Shown here piece after piece: positions 1 to 8,704 of a DNA stretch of 64,000 nucleotides. The translations under genes were made by a program, and so were the position numbers. The stretch lies in assembly GCA_963783355.1 (NCBI GenBank), contig CAWANF010000002.1, positions 310,001-374,000 of the forward strand. Direction: 5' to 3'. The notes below the pieces were generated by a model. The model made no database searches. It was not told the DNA's origin and saw only the letters and a list, made by a program, of their open reading frames with translations. Each line of letters opens with the position of its first letter. The first letter of the stretch is position 1. The stretch comes from CAWANF01 sp963783355. GTDB lineage: Bacteria > Bacteroidota > Rhodothermia > Balneolales > DATFMH01.

Positions 1-709
1 TAACCAATGGGTTCACTTCGCACAAAAGCATAATCTGCCCGTCGCATTCGACTTCGTTCGTGAATCCGGGACCCCATTTATCAATCTGATGCATTCCTCA
101 CATCACATTGTTACAACGAGTATTACGGAAGGCTTCGGCCTTGCTTTTCTGGAACCGTGGCTGATTGAAAAACCGTTATTCGGCAGAAATATTTCCGATA
201 TCACTAATGATTTTGTCGACGAAGGAATTGACTTGTGCTCCTTGTACAATCAAATCGAAATACCGATTGATCTTATTGATAAAGACGCACTAAAGGATAA
301 AATGATTGTCGGCTTAAAACGATCTTATGCGGCTTACAAACAGGAATATAAACCGGTTTATGCCGAAAAAGCCTTTCTGTCAACAATCAAAAATAATTCT
401 ATCGATTTTGGACGGCTCGATGAAGAAAGCCAAATGAATGTCATGCTTTGTATATTGCAAAACAATGACTTAAGAGACAGTTTGAAATGTTACAATCCAT
501 CATTCCCCAATAATATCCACAGCCTCATCAAAAAAAATAAGACCATCATCGCAGAGAAGTATAATGAACAGGTTTATGCCGAACGACTATGGGCTGTTTA
601 TGACAAACTCTTAAATATTGTACCGAAAAATAATAGTGGTTTTATACCTTCATCTAACGTTTTGATGCAATTTCTTAAACCGGAACGGTTCATTCTCCTC
701 AGATCCTGA
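1..709 (+). CDS. Glycosyltransferase, GT4-like, C-terminal part (5' end outside window)
   Basis: The reading frame is open to the first base, so the true start lies upstream; the first in-window ATG (89) is internal. The visible part carries the GT-B C-terminal signature TEGFGLAFLEPW (an E-x7-E motif that in this family binds the nucleotide-sugar donor), preceded by HSSHHIVTTS. The rest is a helical tail of about 170 residues without a recognised domain. It ends 4 bases before a HAD-type phosphatase gene, so the two are probably cotranscribed. A glycosyltransferase plus phosphatase pair is typical of two-step synthesis of phosphorylated-then-dephosphorylated glycosides. With the GH13 phosphorylase-like enzyme and second glycosyltransferase on the other strand, I infer compatible-solute (glucosylglycerate or glucosylglycerol-like) metabolism. 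Sugar donor and acceptor cannot be read from sequence. Confidence 0.8.
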   Translation, partial: NQWVHFAQKHNLPVAFDFVRESGTPFINLMHSSHHIVTTSITEGFGLAFLEPWLIEKPLFGRNISDITNDFVDEGIDLCSLYNQIEIPIDLIDKDALKDKMIVGLKRSYAAYKQEYKPVYAEKAFLSTIKNNSIDFGRLDEESQMNVMLCILQNNDLRDSLKCYNPSFPNNIHSLIKKNKTIIAEKYNEQVYAERLWAVYDKLLNIVPKNNSGFIPSSNVLMQFLKPERFILLRS

Positions 710-713
710 AATT

Positions 714-1619
714 ATGAGCAACAGCCCGATCGAAAAAGAATTAATCCGACGATTGAAATCTCATTCAAGCCCAATACCGGTTAAGGAAACGGGCATTCAG
801 GAACATTTGAACAAATTTTCTGACATTAAAGCCATTTTATTTGATATCTATGGCACCTTAGTCATTTCCGGATCGGGAGATATTGGTCTGACCATTGAAG
901 AAAACCGGGAACGAGCCATTCTTCATGCTCTCGAGGAGGCAGGAATACAACACAAACTAAATGATTCACCCGAAGTCATTTCCCAATATTTTATTGAAGA
1001 GATCGAGCAAGAGCATCAAAGAAAAAAAACGAATGGCACAGACTTTCCGGAAGTAGAAATTCGCGAAATATGGAACAATTTATTACTGAAATTAAATGCT
1101 AAGCAATTAGCAGAGCCCGTAAATAATGATGATCAGATTTACATTCTTGCTGTTGAATACGAAAGTCACATGAACCCGACGTGCCTGATGCCTGGCATGC
1201 CGGACATTCTCGATTTTATAGTAGAAAAAGATATCATCACCGGCATCATTTCAAACGCACAGTTTTTCACTCCCCTGTTGATAAATGCATTGACAGACAA
1301 AAACTTGGATGAATTAGGATTTGATTCAGGACTCTGTTATTTCTCTTACGAATACGGTATTGGGAAACCTTCGATTCAGCTATTTGAACGAGCTAAAAGT
1401 AAATTACAAAACCAGTATAATATCGATGCCGATCAGATTCTTTATGTCGGAAATGATATGCTGAATGATATTATGCCGGCATCTAAATGTGGATTCAAAA
1501 CAGCATTGTTTGCGGGTGATGCACGTTCTCTTCGTTTGCGGGACGAACACGCTTCCGTTCAGGAAATGGAACCGGATATCATTCTTACAGATTTAAATCA
1601 GCTAAAAATTTGTATATAA
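714..1619 (+). CDS. HAD-superfamily hydrolase (probable sugar-phosphate phosphatase)
   Basis: This 301-residue protein has the HAD core. Motif I is FDIYGTL around residue 44 (nucleophile Asp44; the usual second Asp is Tyr). Motif II is IISNAQ, the conserved Lys lies in GIGKPS, and motif IV is YVGNDMLNDI. A helical cap of roughly 130 residues sits between motifs I and II. The N-terminal 40 residues precede the core and have no recognised domain. It lies 4 bases after the glycosyltransferase gene and its stop codon directly abuts the stop of the convergent GH13 gene. From context it probably dephosphorylates the glycosyltransferase product. The replaced motif I Asp suggests some caution about phosphatase activity. 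Confidence 0.75.
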   Translation: MSNSPIEKELIRRLKSHSSPIPVKETGIQEHLNKFSDIKAILFDIYGTLVISGSGDIGLTIEENRERAILHALEEAGIQHKLNDSPEVISQYFIEEIEQEHQRKKTNGTDFPEVEIREIWNNLLLKLNAKQLAEPVNNDDQIYILAVEYESHMNPTCLMPGMPDILDFIVEKDIITGIISNAQFFTPLLINALTDKNLDELGFDSGLCYFSYEYGIGKPSIQLFERAKSKLQNQYNIDADQILYVGNDMLNDIMPASKCGFKTALFAGDARSLRLRDEHASVQEMEPDIILTDLNQLKICI

Positions 1620-3344
1620 CTATTCGGACTGAACAAGCCAGACGGTTTGATAAGGCTTTAAGGCTATTTTTGAAAGTTTTTCACCTGAAATAATATCCTT
1701 CCATCCCTTAACCTGTTCCATGGAAGGGATGTCCTCAAATGATTTACCGATTTTTTGCGAAGTGACATTACTTATTGAAAATAAATGTTTGTTCCCATCC
1801 GGTGAAAATCGTTTTATGGCAAAAAGCCGGTCATCCAAATTCAGGACTTCCTGCAAACCATCAGGATGGAAAGCTTTATAACCCGACCTGAGTTCCAACA
1901 AACGGCGGTATTCATGAAATACTTTATAGTGAACGGTTCCCTTGTCATCTATCAATTGTATGAGTTCCTCCTCATTCCACTTTTTCCTGTTTATGGAACG
2001 TGCCCGTCCGGTATTTTTCACACCTTCCTGATCGTTGTGTGTTGCGGTCAGACTATGGAAATATGCCGCCGGTATCCCTTTCAGACTCATTGCAACAACT
2101 TGTGAACATAAAAACCGGGCTACATCCAATTCTGAATCATTTTGTTCCGGATCACTCAATGCATCAAAATATGTGATATTCAATTCATAAGGACTTTCCG
2201 TACCATCGGGATTCTTCTTCATAGAAACCGTTCCGCCACGTTCTTTAACTTCTGTTATCAGATCGTCGAATTCCTCCTGCGGTATTAATCCCCGAAGCGG
2301 CCTCACTCCAATTCCGTCATGCGAGGCGGTAAAATTCAGAAATGTCATGCCCGGCTTAAGGGTTGGCAAAGATTTAGCCCAATCCGTAAGATATTTTGCA
2401 TTACCCGTTTGCAGGGCATGTAACAATAATGGCGGAAGACTAAATTGATAAATGATATGAGCTTCATCCCCATCACCAAAATAACTCAGGTTCTCCTCAT
2501 TCGGGACATTCGTCTCGGTTAACAACAACACATGAGGTGCCAGCGAACCTAAAATATCACGTATCAGTTTGACGATTTCATGTGTATTTGGATGATGAAT
2601 GCATGAAGTTCCGATTTCTTTCCAGAGATAAGCGATAGCATCCAGACGGATGATGCGGGCTCCGTTGGCAATATACCACAACAAAATTTCCAAATATTCA
2701 AACAGAACATCCGAATTGCTGAAATCCACATCTACCTGATCTTTACTGAACGTGGTCCATACATAGCGTTCTCCATTTATCGTGTTGGTCTTTGTTAATA
2801 AAGGAGTGCTTCGGGGACGCATTACGGCAGACAAATCCGTACCAGGATCTACTTCAATGAAATAATTCCGGGCAGGTGCCACACCCGCTGTATAATCTTT
2901 AAACCATGTATTGCTTTGGGAAACATGATTTATCACCAAATCGAACATCAGGTTAAAATGTTTTCCTATCGATTCGATGTCAAACCAGCTTCCCAGCGAA
3001 GGATCAACCGTCCGGTAATCTATAATGGAAAATCCGTCATCCGAAGAAAATGGAAAAAAAGGAAGGATATGAACCGTATCAACAATGTCTTTCAGATAAT
3101 TATTCAAGAATCGTTTGAGTGTCACAAAAGGCATTTCACCTTTGCTCTGAACCATATCACCATAAGTAATCAGCACATTATCGTGCTGATCCCACAGCTT
3201 CTCCGGCTTTTGAGGATCCAATCCTACGCCAAAACGTCCGACAATCAAATTAAGACGTTCCAGCAGAGACATATCATCCCCATATAGTTTTATTAATCTT
3301 TCCCGGATACGATCAATTTTTTCTCCTGAAAAATATCGAATCAT
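1620..3344 (-). CDS. GH13 sucrose-phosphorylase-family enzyme (possibly glucosylglycerate phosphorylase)
   Basis: This is a 574-residue (beta/alpha)8 amylase-superfamily enzyme of the GH13_18 type. The N-terminal block VHILPFFPFSSDDGF (about 91-105) is characteristic of sucrose-phosphorylase relatives. Catalytic residues are visible: nucleophile Asp235 in RLDAIAYLWKE, acid/base Glu277 in LLTETNV, and the transition-state Asp343 in ASHDGIGVRPL. Members of this family split or make alpha-glucosides with phosphate. The E. coli YcjM branch uses glucosylglycerate, and other branches use sucrose or glucosylglycerol. The extra N-terminal helices and the glycosyltransferase/phosphatase neighbourhood favour a glucosylglycerate- or glucosylglycerol-type substrate over sucrose, but this is inference. 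It follows the GT4 gene at 6 bases on the same strand, so the two are probably one transcript. Confidence 0.85.
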   Translation of the reverse strand: MIRYFSGEKIDRIRERLIKLYGDDMSLLERLNLIVGRFGVGLDPQKPEKLWDQHDNVLITYGDMVQSKGEMPFVTLKRFLNNYLKDIVDTVHILPFFPFSSDDGFSIIDYRTVDPSLGSWFDIESIGKHFNLMFDLVINHVSQSNTWFKDYTAGVAPARNYFIEVDPGTDLSAVMRPRSTPLLTKTNTINGERYVWTTFSKDQVDVDFSNSDVLFEYLEILLWYIANGARIIRLDAIAYLWKEIGTSCIHHPNTHEIVKLIRDILGSLAPHVLLLTETNVPNEENLSYFGDGDEAHIIYQFSLPPLLLHALQTGNAKYLTDWAKSLPTLKPGMTFLNFTASHDGIGVRPLRGLIPQEEFDDLITEVKERGGTVSMKKNPDGTESPYELNITYFDALSDPEQNDSELDVARFLCSQVVAMSLKGIPAAYFHSLTATHNDQEGVKNTGRARSINRKKWNEEELIQLIDDKGTVHYKVFHEYRRLLELRSGYKAFHPDGLQEVLNLDDRLFAIKRFSPDGNKHLFSISNVTSQKIGKSFEDIPSMEQVKGWKDIISGEKLSKIALKPYQTVWLVQSE

Positions 3345-3350
3345 AATAAA

Positions 3351-4607
3351 TTATTTCCCTTCAATATTGGCAATCAACATCCTCAGTTTTCGCTGTAATA
3401 CAGAATAACTGTAAAAATTTTCGGCCAGTTTATAATTGTACTCCACCATGGCATTTCGATAATCCGTATCGTCCAGTATCCGGCGCACCTCATCAACCAC
3501 TTTCTTGGTTAAGATTCCATCCATCATGGCTACCTTAAACCCTTTGGGCTCAATATCCCGGGCATAAATATCATACTTATTAATCAAAAGAGGTATTTTG
3601 AAATAAATGCTTTCTAAAAATGCATTCCCGAACCCTTCGTACAAGCTGGGATAGGTCACCAAATCGGCATGAGGATACAAATCCCACAACGTATAAATTT
3701 TTTCACCCTCGTTATTTAACCGACGGGCGTCTCCTATTTGTGTGGCAATGAAATGAACACTCACCCCGGCATCTTCCGCCAGTTCCTGCAATGTCTGCTT
3801 GTATTCATAGCCCTCATCCCCGGCATCGTGTGATATGACGAGTTTGTATTTTGGATCATTCAGCATTTCCAACAATTCAATGGCACGTTCAATCCCCTTT
3901 CTCGGCACGATTCGGGTAGGCTGTAAAATCATAATATCTCCCTCTTCAAGTCCGATTTCCTTGCGTATATCTGCAGCATACGTGTCACTTTGCTCCGGAG
4001 GATTTTCAAAATCCAGGACATTCGGCACCAGGATTGAAGAAAGGCCTTTTCTCCAGGCCAGTGTTTCCCGTGCCGTCTGATTAATCACCACATGCTGCAG
4101 ATCCATTTCCCGAGGCGGAAATGACATTTCAAGATAATCCCCGACGGCATTGACCTGAAAACGGGATCGCTCCCAATAAAAATCATGATGGTGCCCGATG
4201 CAAGGAATATTGGTCTCCGCTATAAATTCCGTGATAGCTACACCAAGCGGAATATGCATGGGAATTGCCAGCGCATTTTCCAGAATGAGAATATCAATAT
4301 CGAATTGATGAACAAAATCGTACAAACGAAGCTTAAGATATTCGGATATATCCCTTATTCTCCTGCTTATCAAAGAATTACGAGAAGTATGATCCCAAAT
4401 TTTTGAATTAATCCATTGAATCTCATGATGGCCGAAATATGCTTCGGGAACGCACATACTCACATTGGCAGGACGATCCAGCTTTCCGGCAAACCAAAAG
4501 CACTGGAATCCATCCTTTTTTAAAACATCTTCCCACTTTGAACTTTCAAGGGATACTCCATCTGTACCGGCAAAGCGTGTCGATACAAAACCTAATCTCT
4601 TCGACAT
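3351..4607 (-). CDS. Glycosyltransferase family 4 protein
   Basis: About 418 residues. The N-terminal half carries a GT-B acceptor domain (RLGFVSTRFAGTDGVSLE, glycine-rich loop). The C-terminal half has ILQPTRIVPRKGIERAIELL (donor-binding Arg/Lys) and YEGFGNAFLES (E-x7-E). I prefer the ATG at 4607, which has AGGGTG about 8 bases upstream, over the GTG at 4616. It is the first gene of a two-gene minus-strand transcript with the GH13 enzyme. The trehalose- or glycoside-synthase-like architecture and neighbours suggest a nucleotide-sugar-dependent glycosylation of a small acceptor. The precise product is not deducible. Confidence 0.85.
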   Translation of the reverse strand: MSKRLGFVSTRFAGTDGVSLESSKWEDVLKKDGFQCFWFAGKLDRPANVSMCVPEAYFGHHEIQWINSKIWDHTSRNSLISRRIRDISEYLKLRLYDFVHQFDIDILILENALAIPMHIPLGVAITEFIAETNIPCIGHHHDFYWERSRFQVNAVGDYLEMSFPPREMDLQHVVINQTARETLAWRKGLSSILVPNVLDFENPPEQSDTYAADIRKEIGLEEGDIMILQPTRIVPRKGIERAIELLEMLNDPKYKLVISHDAGDEGYEYKQTLQELAEDAGVSVHFIATQIGDARRLNNEGEKIYTLWDLYPHADLVTYPSLYEGFGNAFLESIYFKIPLLINKYDIYARDIEPKGFKVAMMDGILTKKVVDEVRRILDDTDYRNAMVEYNYKLAENFYSYSVLQRKLRMLIANIEGK

Positions 4608-4803
4608 CAAAGTCACCCTGTATAAAATGATTAACTGGTTTACAAACTAAATACATCGTGGTGTTAAATCATTCCATTATGAATAAATAGAACAGGTATA
4701 ACAGAAGAATAATTTTATCTAAAATCAAACCATGAAGTAATTTTTCGGATTTTTACCTTATTCAATGTGAATGGGTAACGTATCCAGGAGCAACAAAAAA
4801 CAT

Positions 4804-4843
4804 AAAAAAACCGGGAAACTCTTTCTGTTACAGAACTTCCCGG
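4804..4843 (-). terminator. Rho-independent terminator of the efflux operon
   Basis: Inverted repeat CCGGGAA (4811-4817) / TTCCCGG (4837-4843) with additional inner pairing. On the minus strand it is followed by a T-run (A-run 4804-4810 on the plus strand). It lies about 30 bases beyond the stop of the last minus-strand gene of the RND operon, so it terminates that transcript. Confidence 0.85.
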
Positions 4844-4873
4844 CTTTGTGGTCATGGAATGAATCATGTTATA

Positions 4874-5077
4874 TTAATCAGGAGACTCTTCTTTGTCATT
4901 TCCAATCTTTTGGAGAAAGCACTCAGCCGGACAGATGCTGGTGAATGCCGACTGTAAAAGACTGATACCAACAAACAATGTCACCAGGTACCATTTTGCA
5001 TTCAGAAAATACCCCAGCCCAAGGCTGATGGTAATCAATAGACCGGCAACAGCTCTTACTTTTCTTTCAGTATCCAT
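4874..5077 (-). CDS. Small DUF2892 (YgaP-like) membrane protein
   Basis: A 67-residue protein with two predicted membrane helices (about residues 7-25 and 29-48). It has the pattern of the DUF2892/YgaP transmembrane domain: a charged DTERKVRAVAGL start, a glycine-rich first helix, and the CPAECFLQ segment after the second. In E. coli YgaP this domain anchors a rhodanese; here it stands alone. It is the last gene of the RND efflux operon, 12 bases after the preceding small gene and just before a terminator. Its function in the operon is unknown. Confidence 0.75.
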   Translation of the reverse strand: MDTERKVRAVAGLLITISLGLGYFLNAKWYLVTLFVGISLLQSAFTSICPAECFLQKIGNDKEESPD

Positions 5078-5089
5078 TATCTCCCCGCG

Positions 5090-5404
5090 TTAAATACTCT
5101 TTTCCACATTTAGTTGAAATGCCCTAAAAGGATGGTTATCAGTGCCTTCGTGAGCGTGATTGTGTTCATCGACAGCTTTAAACAATTCTTCAGCCTTCCC
5201 TTCATCGACAAAGACAAAGAAAAGTGCAGAATAGATATGATATTCCCCGCCGGCCGAGAACCAGTTCTCCTCTACAGAATGATCACCATTTGTTTTAAAT
5301 CCTAATATATCCATCTCACTGAAAACAGGAATCCGGTGGGAAACCAAAAGCCTTTTCAGCTCCTTAGAATATTCTTCGATACTCATCAAGGCAACAAGTT
5401 TCAT
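5090..5404 (-). CDS. Small cytosolic protein in RND operon, possible PII/CutA-like fold
   Basis: 104 residues, no signal peptide or membrane segment. The alternating hydrophobic strands (KLVALMSI, YHIYSALFFVFVDEG) and the helix KAEELFKAVDEHN suggest a ferredoxin-like (PII/CutA/ACT type) fold, but I cannot assign a named family with certainty. It is rich in His and Glu near the C-terminus (EHNHAHEGTDNH), which could bind metal. The ATG at 5404 has AGAAAGG about 8 bases upstream, supporting this start over Met7. It lies between the RND pump gene and a DUF2892 gene on the same strand. Small PII-like proteins next to metal-type RND pumps are known, so a sensor or modulator role is plausible but inferred. 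Confidence 0.6.
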   Translation of the reverse strand: MKLVALMSIEEYSKELKRLLVSHRIPVFSEMDILGFKTNGDHSVEENWFSAGGEYHIYSALFFVFVDEGKAEELFKAVDEHNHAHEGTDNHPFRAFQLNVEKSI

Positions 5405-5440
5405 TTTTTCAGCCTTTCTAAATTGTTATAGTTTCAATTA

Positions 5441-5473
5441 ACGGAGGACCCTCCGAATGGAGAGATCCTCCGT
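5441..5473. other. Nested hairpin between RND pump gene and next gene
   Basis: Perfect 8-bp outer arms ACGGAGGA (5441-5448) and TCCTCCGT (5466-5473) enclose a second small hairpin (CTCC/GGAG). It begins 6 bases beyond the pump stop codon and has no long T-run on either strand. It may be an intercistronic attenuator or an RNA-stabilising element that lowers expression of the two downstream small genes. Confidence 0.55.
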
Positions 5474-5478
5474 AAGCA

Positions 5479-8400
5479 TTATGCTCTTTTGCTCTCTTCC
5501 GGGTAATTTTTCTTTTCAGTCATGTAGTAAATCAACGGTACGATAATCAATGTCAACGCTGTGGAAGCGAAGGAGCCCCCAATCAGGGAAAGCGCCAATC
5601 CCTGGAAAATGGGATCGAATATAATGACGAATGCGCCGATAACAACGGCACCGGTTGTCAGTAATATCGGGCGAGTCCGCACAGCCCCAGACTCAATAAC
5701 GGCCTCTTTAAGCGGAACTCCATCTTCCAGCCTGATTTTGATGAAATCGATGAGTAACACCGAGTTTCGAACCATAATCCCGGCCAGGGCAATCAGGCCA
5801 ATCATGGAGGTGGCCGTGAAGAAGGCATGAAATAACCAGTGGGCTATCAGGATACCAACCAGCGACAACGGTATAGCCACCATCATAACCAGCGGGACCT
5901 TAAAATCCTGGAACCAACCGATAATCAGCAGGTAAATAATCACCAAAACGACGGCGAAAGCGGCTCCCAAATCACGAAATACTTCATACGTAATCTGCCA
6001 CTCGCCATCCCATTTCAAAGAATAGTTTTCTTGTGAAAATGGCTGGTGTGCATACAGTTGTGTCAGCGAATAACCTTTTGGAAGCTTAATCGAGTTTAGC
6101 TCGCTTCCGATCCCGAGTATAGCATAAACCGGGCTCTCGATTTTGCCCGCCACATCCGCCGTTACATAGACAACCCGGCGCTGATTTTTCCGGTAAATAT
6201 TCTGATCTTCATTTTCTTCTTTTATGGAAACAAGATCAGAAACCGGAACCATAGCGCCGGATTGGGACCTCACATATATCTTCTTAAGATCTTGCAGGCT
6301 CGATCGTTCATCAACAGGAAGCTGCACATGAATAGGCACAGGGTCCACATTGCTTGAAGAATAAAGCCGGGATACATTTTGTCCGTGTAAAGCCATAGTC
6401 ATGACATGAACGATTTGTTCAGGTGAAACACCCGTAAGCATGGCTTTTTCTTTATTCACGACAAAATCATATTTCGTCTGATTGTCTTTGACCAGCCAGT
6501 CGACATCGACAACACCATCCGTTTTTTTGAACAATTCTTTAACCTGACGGGCAACATGGATCTGTTTCTTATAATCCGGGCCGTAAACTTCCGCTACTAA
6601 AGTCGACATTACTGGCGGGCCGGGCGGGACTTCCACAACTTTTACATTTGCACCGTATCTAGCAGCAATTTTGTCGACAACAGGCCGGATTCTCTTGGCA
6701 ATATCATGACTCTGCTCGCTTCGCTCCCCTTTGGGCAACAGGTTGAGCTGAATATCTGCTACATCAGAACCCTTTCTCAGATCGTAATGCCTTACCAATC
6801 CATTAAAATTAATTGGTGCGGCTGTTCCGGCATAAATCTGGTAATCTTCAAGTTCCGGAACATTTTTAATAGTAGAGGCGATGTCTCTTGCCACAGCATC
6901 GGTTCGTTCCAGCGTACTTCCTTCCGGCATATCGATGACCACCTGGATCTCATCTTTATTATCAAACGGCAGCATCTTCACTTCTACCATTTTGAAATAA
7001 AACATCGACAGTGAGCCCAGGAGCAATACGACAACGCCGATAATGAAAATCCATCTCATCCGAGCGTTTTCGATCAACGGGATAAGTGTTTTGGCATAGG
7101 CACGATACAGCATGGTATCTTCAAGCTTATACTCGTTATGACCTTGCGGCGAATCATCCGTTTTAAGAAAACGATAAGCCAGCCATGGAGTGATTATCAG
7201 GGCTACCAATAACGAAAACATCATGGCGATGGAAGCTCCGATAGGCATCGGACTCATATAAGGCCCCATTAGTCCGGATACAAATGCCATGGGCAACACC
7301 GAAGCAATAACCGTGAATGTAGCCAATATCGTGGGATTCCCGACCTCGTCGATAGACGCCAGGGCCGCCTGCATGAACGGCAGTTTTCTCATATGAAAAT
7401 GCCGGTGCATATTCTCCACGATGATGATCGAGTCGTCGACCACAATTCCAGTTACAAAAACGAGAGCAAAAAGGGTGATCCGGTTCAGCGTGTATCCAAA
7501 CATATAATACACGAATAATGTCAGTGCGAAAGTCACCGGGATGGAAGCAAAAACCACCATTCCCGAACGCCAACCCATCGTAAGGGTTACCAGAACAGTA
7601 ACAGCTACGATAGCGACAAACAAATGCAGCAGCAATTCTGATACTTTGTCGGACGCCGTCTCTCCATAGTTACGGGTGATACTGACATGCATATCCGATG
7701 GAATCAGCACTCCCTTCAGGTTATGGACTTTTCCAAGTACTTCGTCGGCGATCCGCATGGCATCTGTACCCTTGCGCTTTGCAATGGATAATGTTACGGC
7801 AGGATACAATCCACTGTTAGCCTGTGCCATCTTATTTTTCGATGCAGCCCCATAACCAAATGAAACATATTGGGATGGTTCAGCAGGTCCGTCAACAACC
7901 TTTGCAATATTTTTAAGATATATTGGTTCTCCCTGGTATGACCCGATTACCAAATTGGACACTTCGTCCGAAGTAGACAGAAAATTACCGGTCTCTACCA
8001 GGTATTCCTGATCATTCCGGTCGAATGTGCCGGAGTACAGTTGCTGATTAGCCGACTGAATCTGATGAGCTACGATTAATGGATCTACATGATAGGCAGC
8101 CATTTTCGCCTTATTCAGGACAACTCTAACCTGACGGGAACGACCGCCGTACACTTTCACCTGAGCCACATCGGATATTTTCTTTACTTCATTTGACAGT
8201 TCCTCGGTGACGCGGCGTATTTGGTAGTCATTATAATTTTTACTCCATAATGTCAGCGTAAGTATAGGCACATCATTAATCGACCTCGTCTTCACGAGAG
8301 GCATGCTTACTCCCTGCGGAAATTGATCCATGTGCTTCATGAGCTCATTATAGAGCTTAACGAGACTTCGCTGCACATCTCTACCGACATAGAAACGGGC

Positions 8401-8691
8401 TGAGACCATAGCCTGGCCCGGCATAGATGTTGAATACACATATTCTACCCCATCAATATTTGAAAGCATTTTCTCGAGCGGGACAACCACCCTGCTTTCG
8501 ACCTCTTTAGGGCTCGCTCCCGGATATCGTAAAAAGATATCCGCCATTGGAACGTTGATCTGAGGTTCTTCTTCCCGTGGCGTCAGGTAAGCACTGTAAA
8601 TACCAATCGCCAGGAATGCCAGCATCAATAAAGGCGTCAGTTTTGAATTGATAAATGCTTTGGCAATTTTGCCTGCAATTCCGGATTTCAT
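5479..8691 (-). CDS. Efflux RND transporter permease subunit (AcrB/CzcA superfamily)
   Basis: 1070 residues, full length for the family. It has an N-terminal membrane helix (KLTPLLMLAFLAIGIYSA), a large periplasmic loop, a transmembrane block, a second large periplasmic loop, and a second transmembrane block with the internal duplication typical of RND pumps. The fourth helix carries GIVVDDSIIIVENM, with the paired Asp of the proton relay. The matching repeat near the C-terminus is GLIALAGIMVRNSVLLIDF, which lacks the acidic pair. The sequence resembles the Bacteroidota-type pumps lying between the metal (CzcA) and hydrophobic-compound (HAE) groups, so the substrate is left open. It is the third gene in a TolC-adaptor-pump operon, 13 bases after the adaptor. 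Confidence 0.92.
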   Translation of the reverse strand: MKSGIAGKIAKAFINSKLTPLLMLAFLAIGIYSAYLTPREEEPQINVPMADIFLRYPGASPKEVESRVVVPLEKMLSNIDGVEYVYSTSMPGQAMVSARFYVGRDVQRSLVKLYNELMKHMDQFPQGVSMPLVKTRSINDVPILTLTLWSKNYNDYQIRRVTEELSNEVKKISDVAQVKVYGGRSRQVRVVLNKAKMAAYHVDPLIVAHQIQSANQQLYSGTFDRNDQEYLVETGNFLSTSDEVSNLVIGSYQGEPIYLKNIAKVVDGPAEPSQYVSFGYGAASKNKMAQANSGLYPAVTLSIAKRKGTDAMRIADEVLGKVHNLKGVLIPSDMHVSITRNYGETASDKVSELLLHLFVAIVAVTVLVTLTMGWRSGMVVFASIPVTFALTLFVYYMFGYTLNRITLFALVFVTGIVVDDSIIIVENMHRHFHMRKLPFMQAALASIDEVGNPTILATFTVIASVLPMAFVSGLMGPYMSPMPIGASIAMMFSLLVALIITPWLAYRFLKTDDSPQGHNEYKLEDTMLYRAYAKTLIPLIENARMRWIFIIGVVVLLLGSLSMFYFKMVEVKMLPFDNKDEIQVVIDMPEGSTLERTDAVARDIASTIKNVPELEDYQIYAGTAAPINFNGLVRHYDLRKGSDVADIQLNLLPKGERSEQSHDIAKRIRPVVDKIAARYGANVKVVEVPPGPPVMSTLVAEVYGPDYKKQIHVARQVKELFKKTDGVVDVDWLVKDNQTKYDFVVNKEKAMLTGVSPEQIVHVMTMALHGQNVSRLYSSSNVDPVPIHVQLPVDERSSLQDLKKIYVRSQSGAMVPVSDLVSIKEENEDQNIYRKNQRRVVYVTADVAGKIESPVYAILGIGSELNSIKLPKGYSLTQLYAHQPFSQENYSLKWDGEWQITYEVFRDLGAAFAVVLVIIYLLIIGWFQDFKVPLVMMVAIPLSLVGILIAHWLFHAFFTATSMIGLIALAGIMVRNSVLLIDFIKIRLEDGVPLKEAVIESGAVRTRPILLTTGAVVIGAFVIIFDPIFQGLALSLIGGSFASTALTLIIVPLIYYMTEKKNYPEESKRA

Positions 8692-8704
8692 ATGCTTTAG
8701 GTAT

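Noticed and set aside
7163..7573. 136-codon frame inside the RND pump gene
   Set aside because: Same strand, different frame of a well-conserved pump gene; no start signal and composition typical of an overlapping shadow frame.
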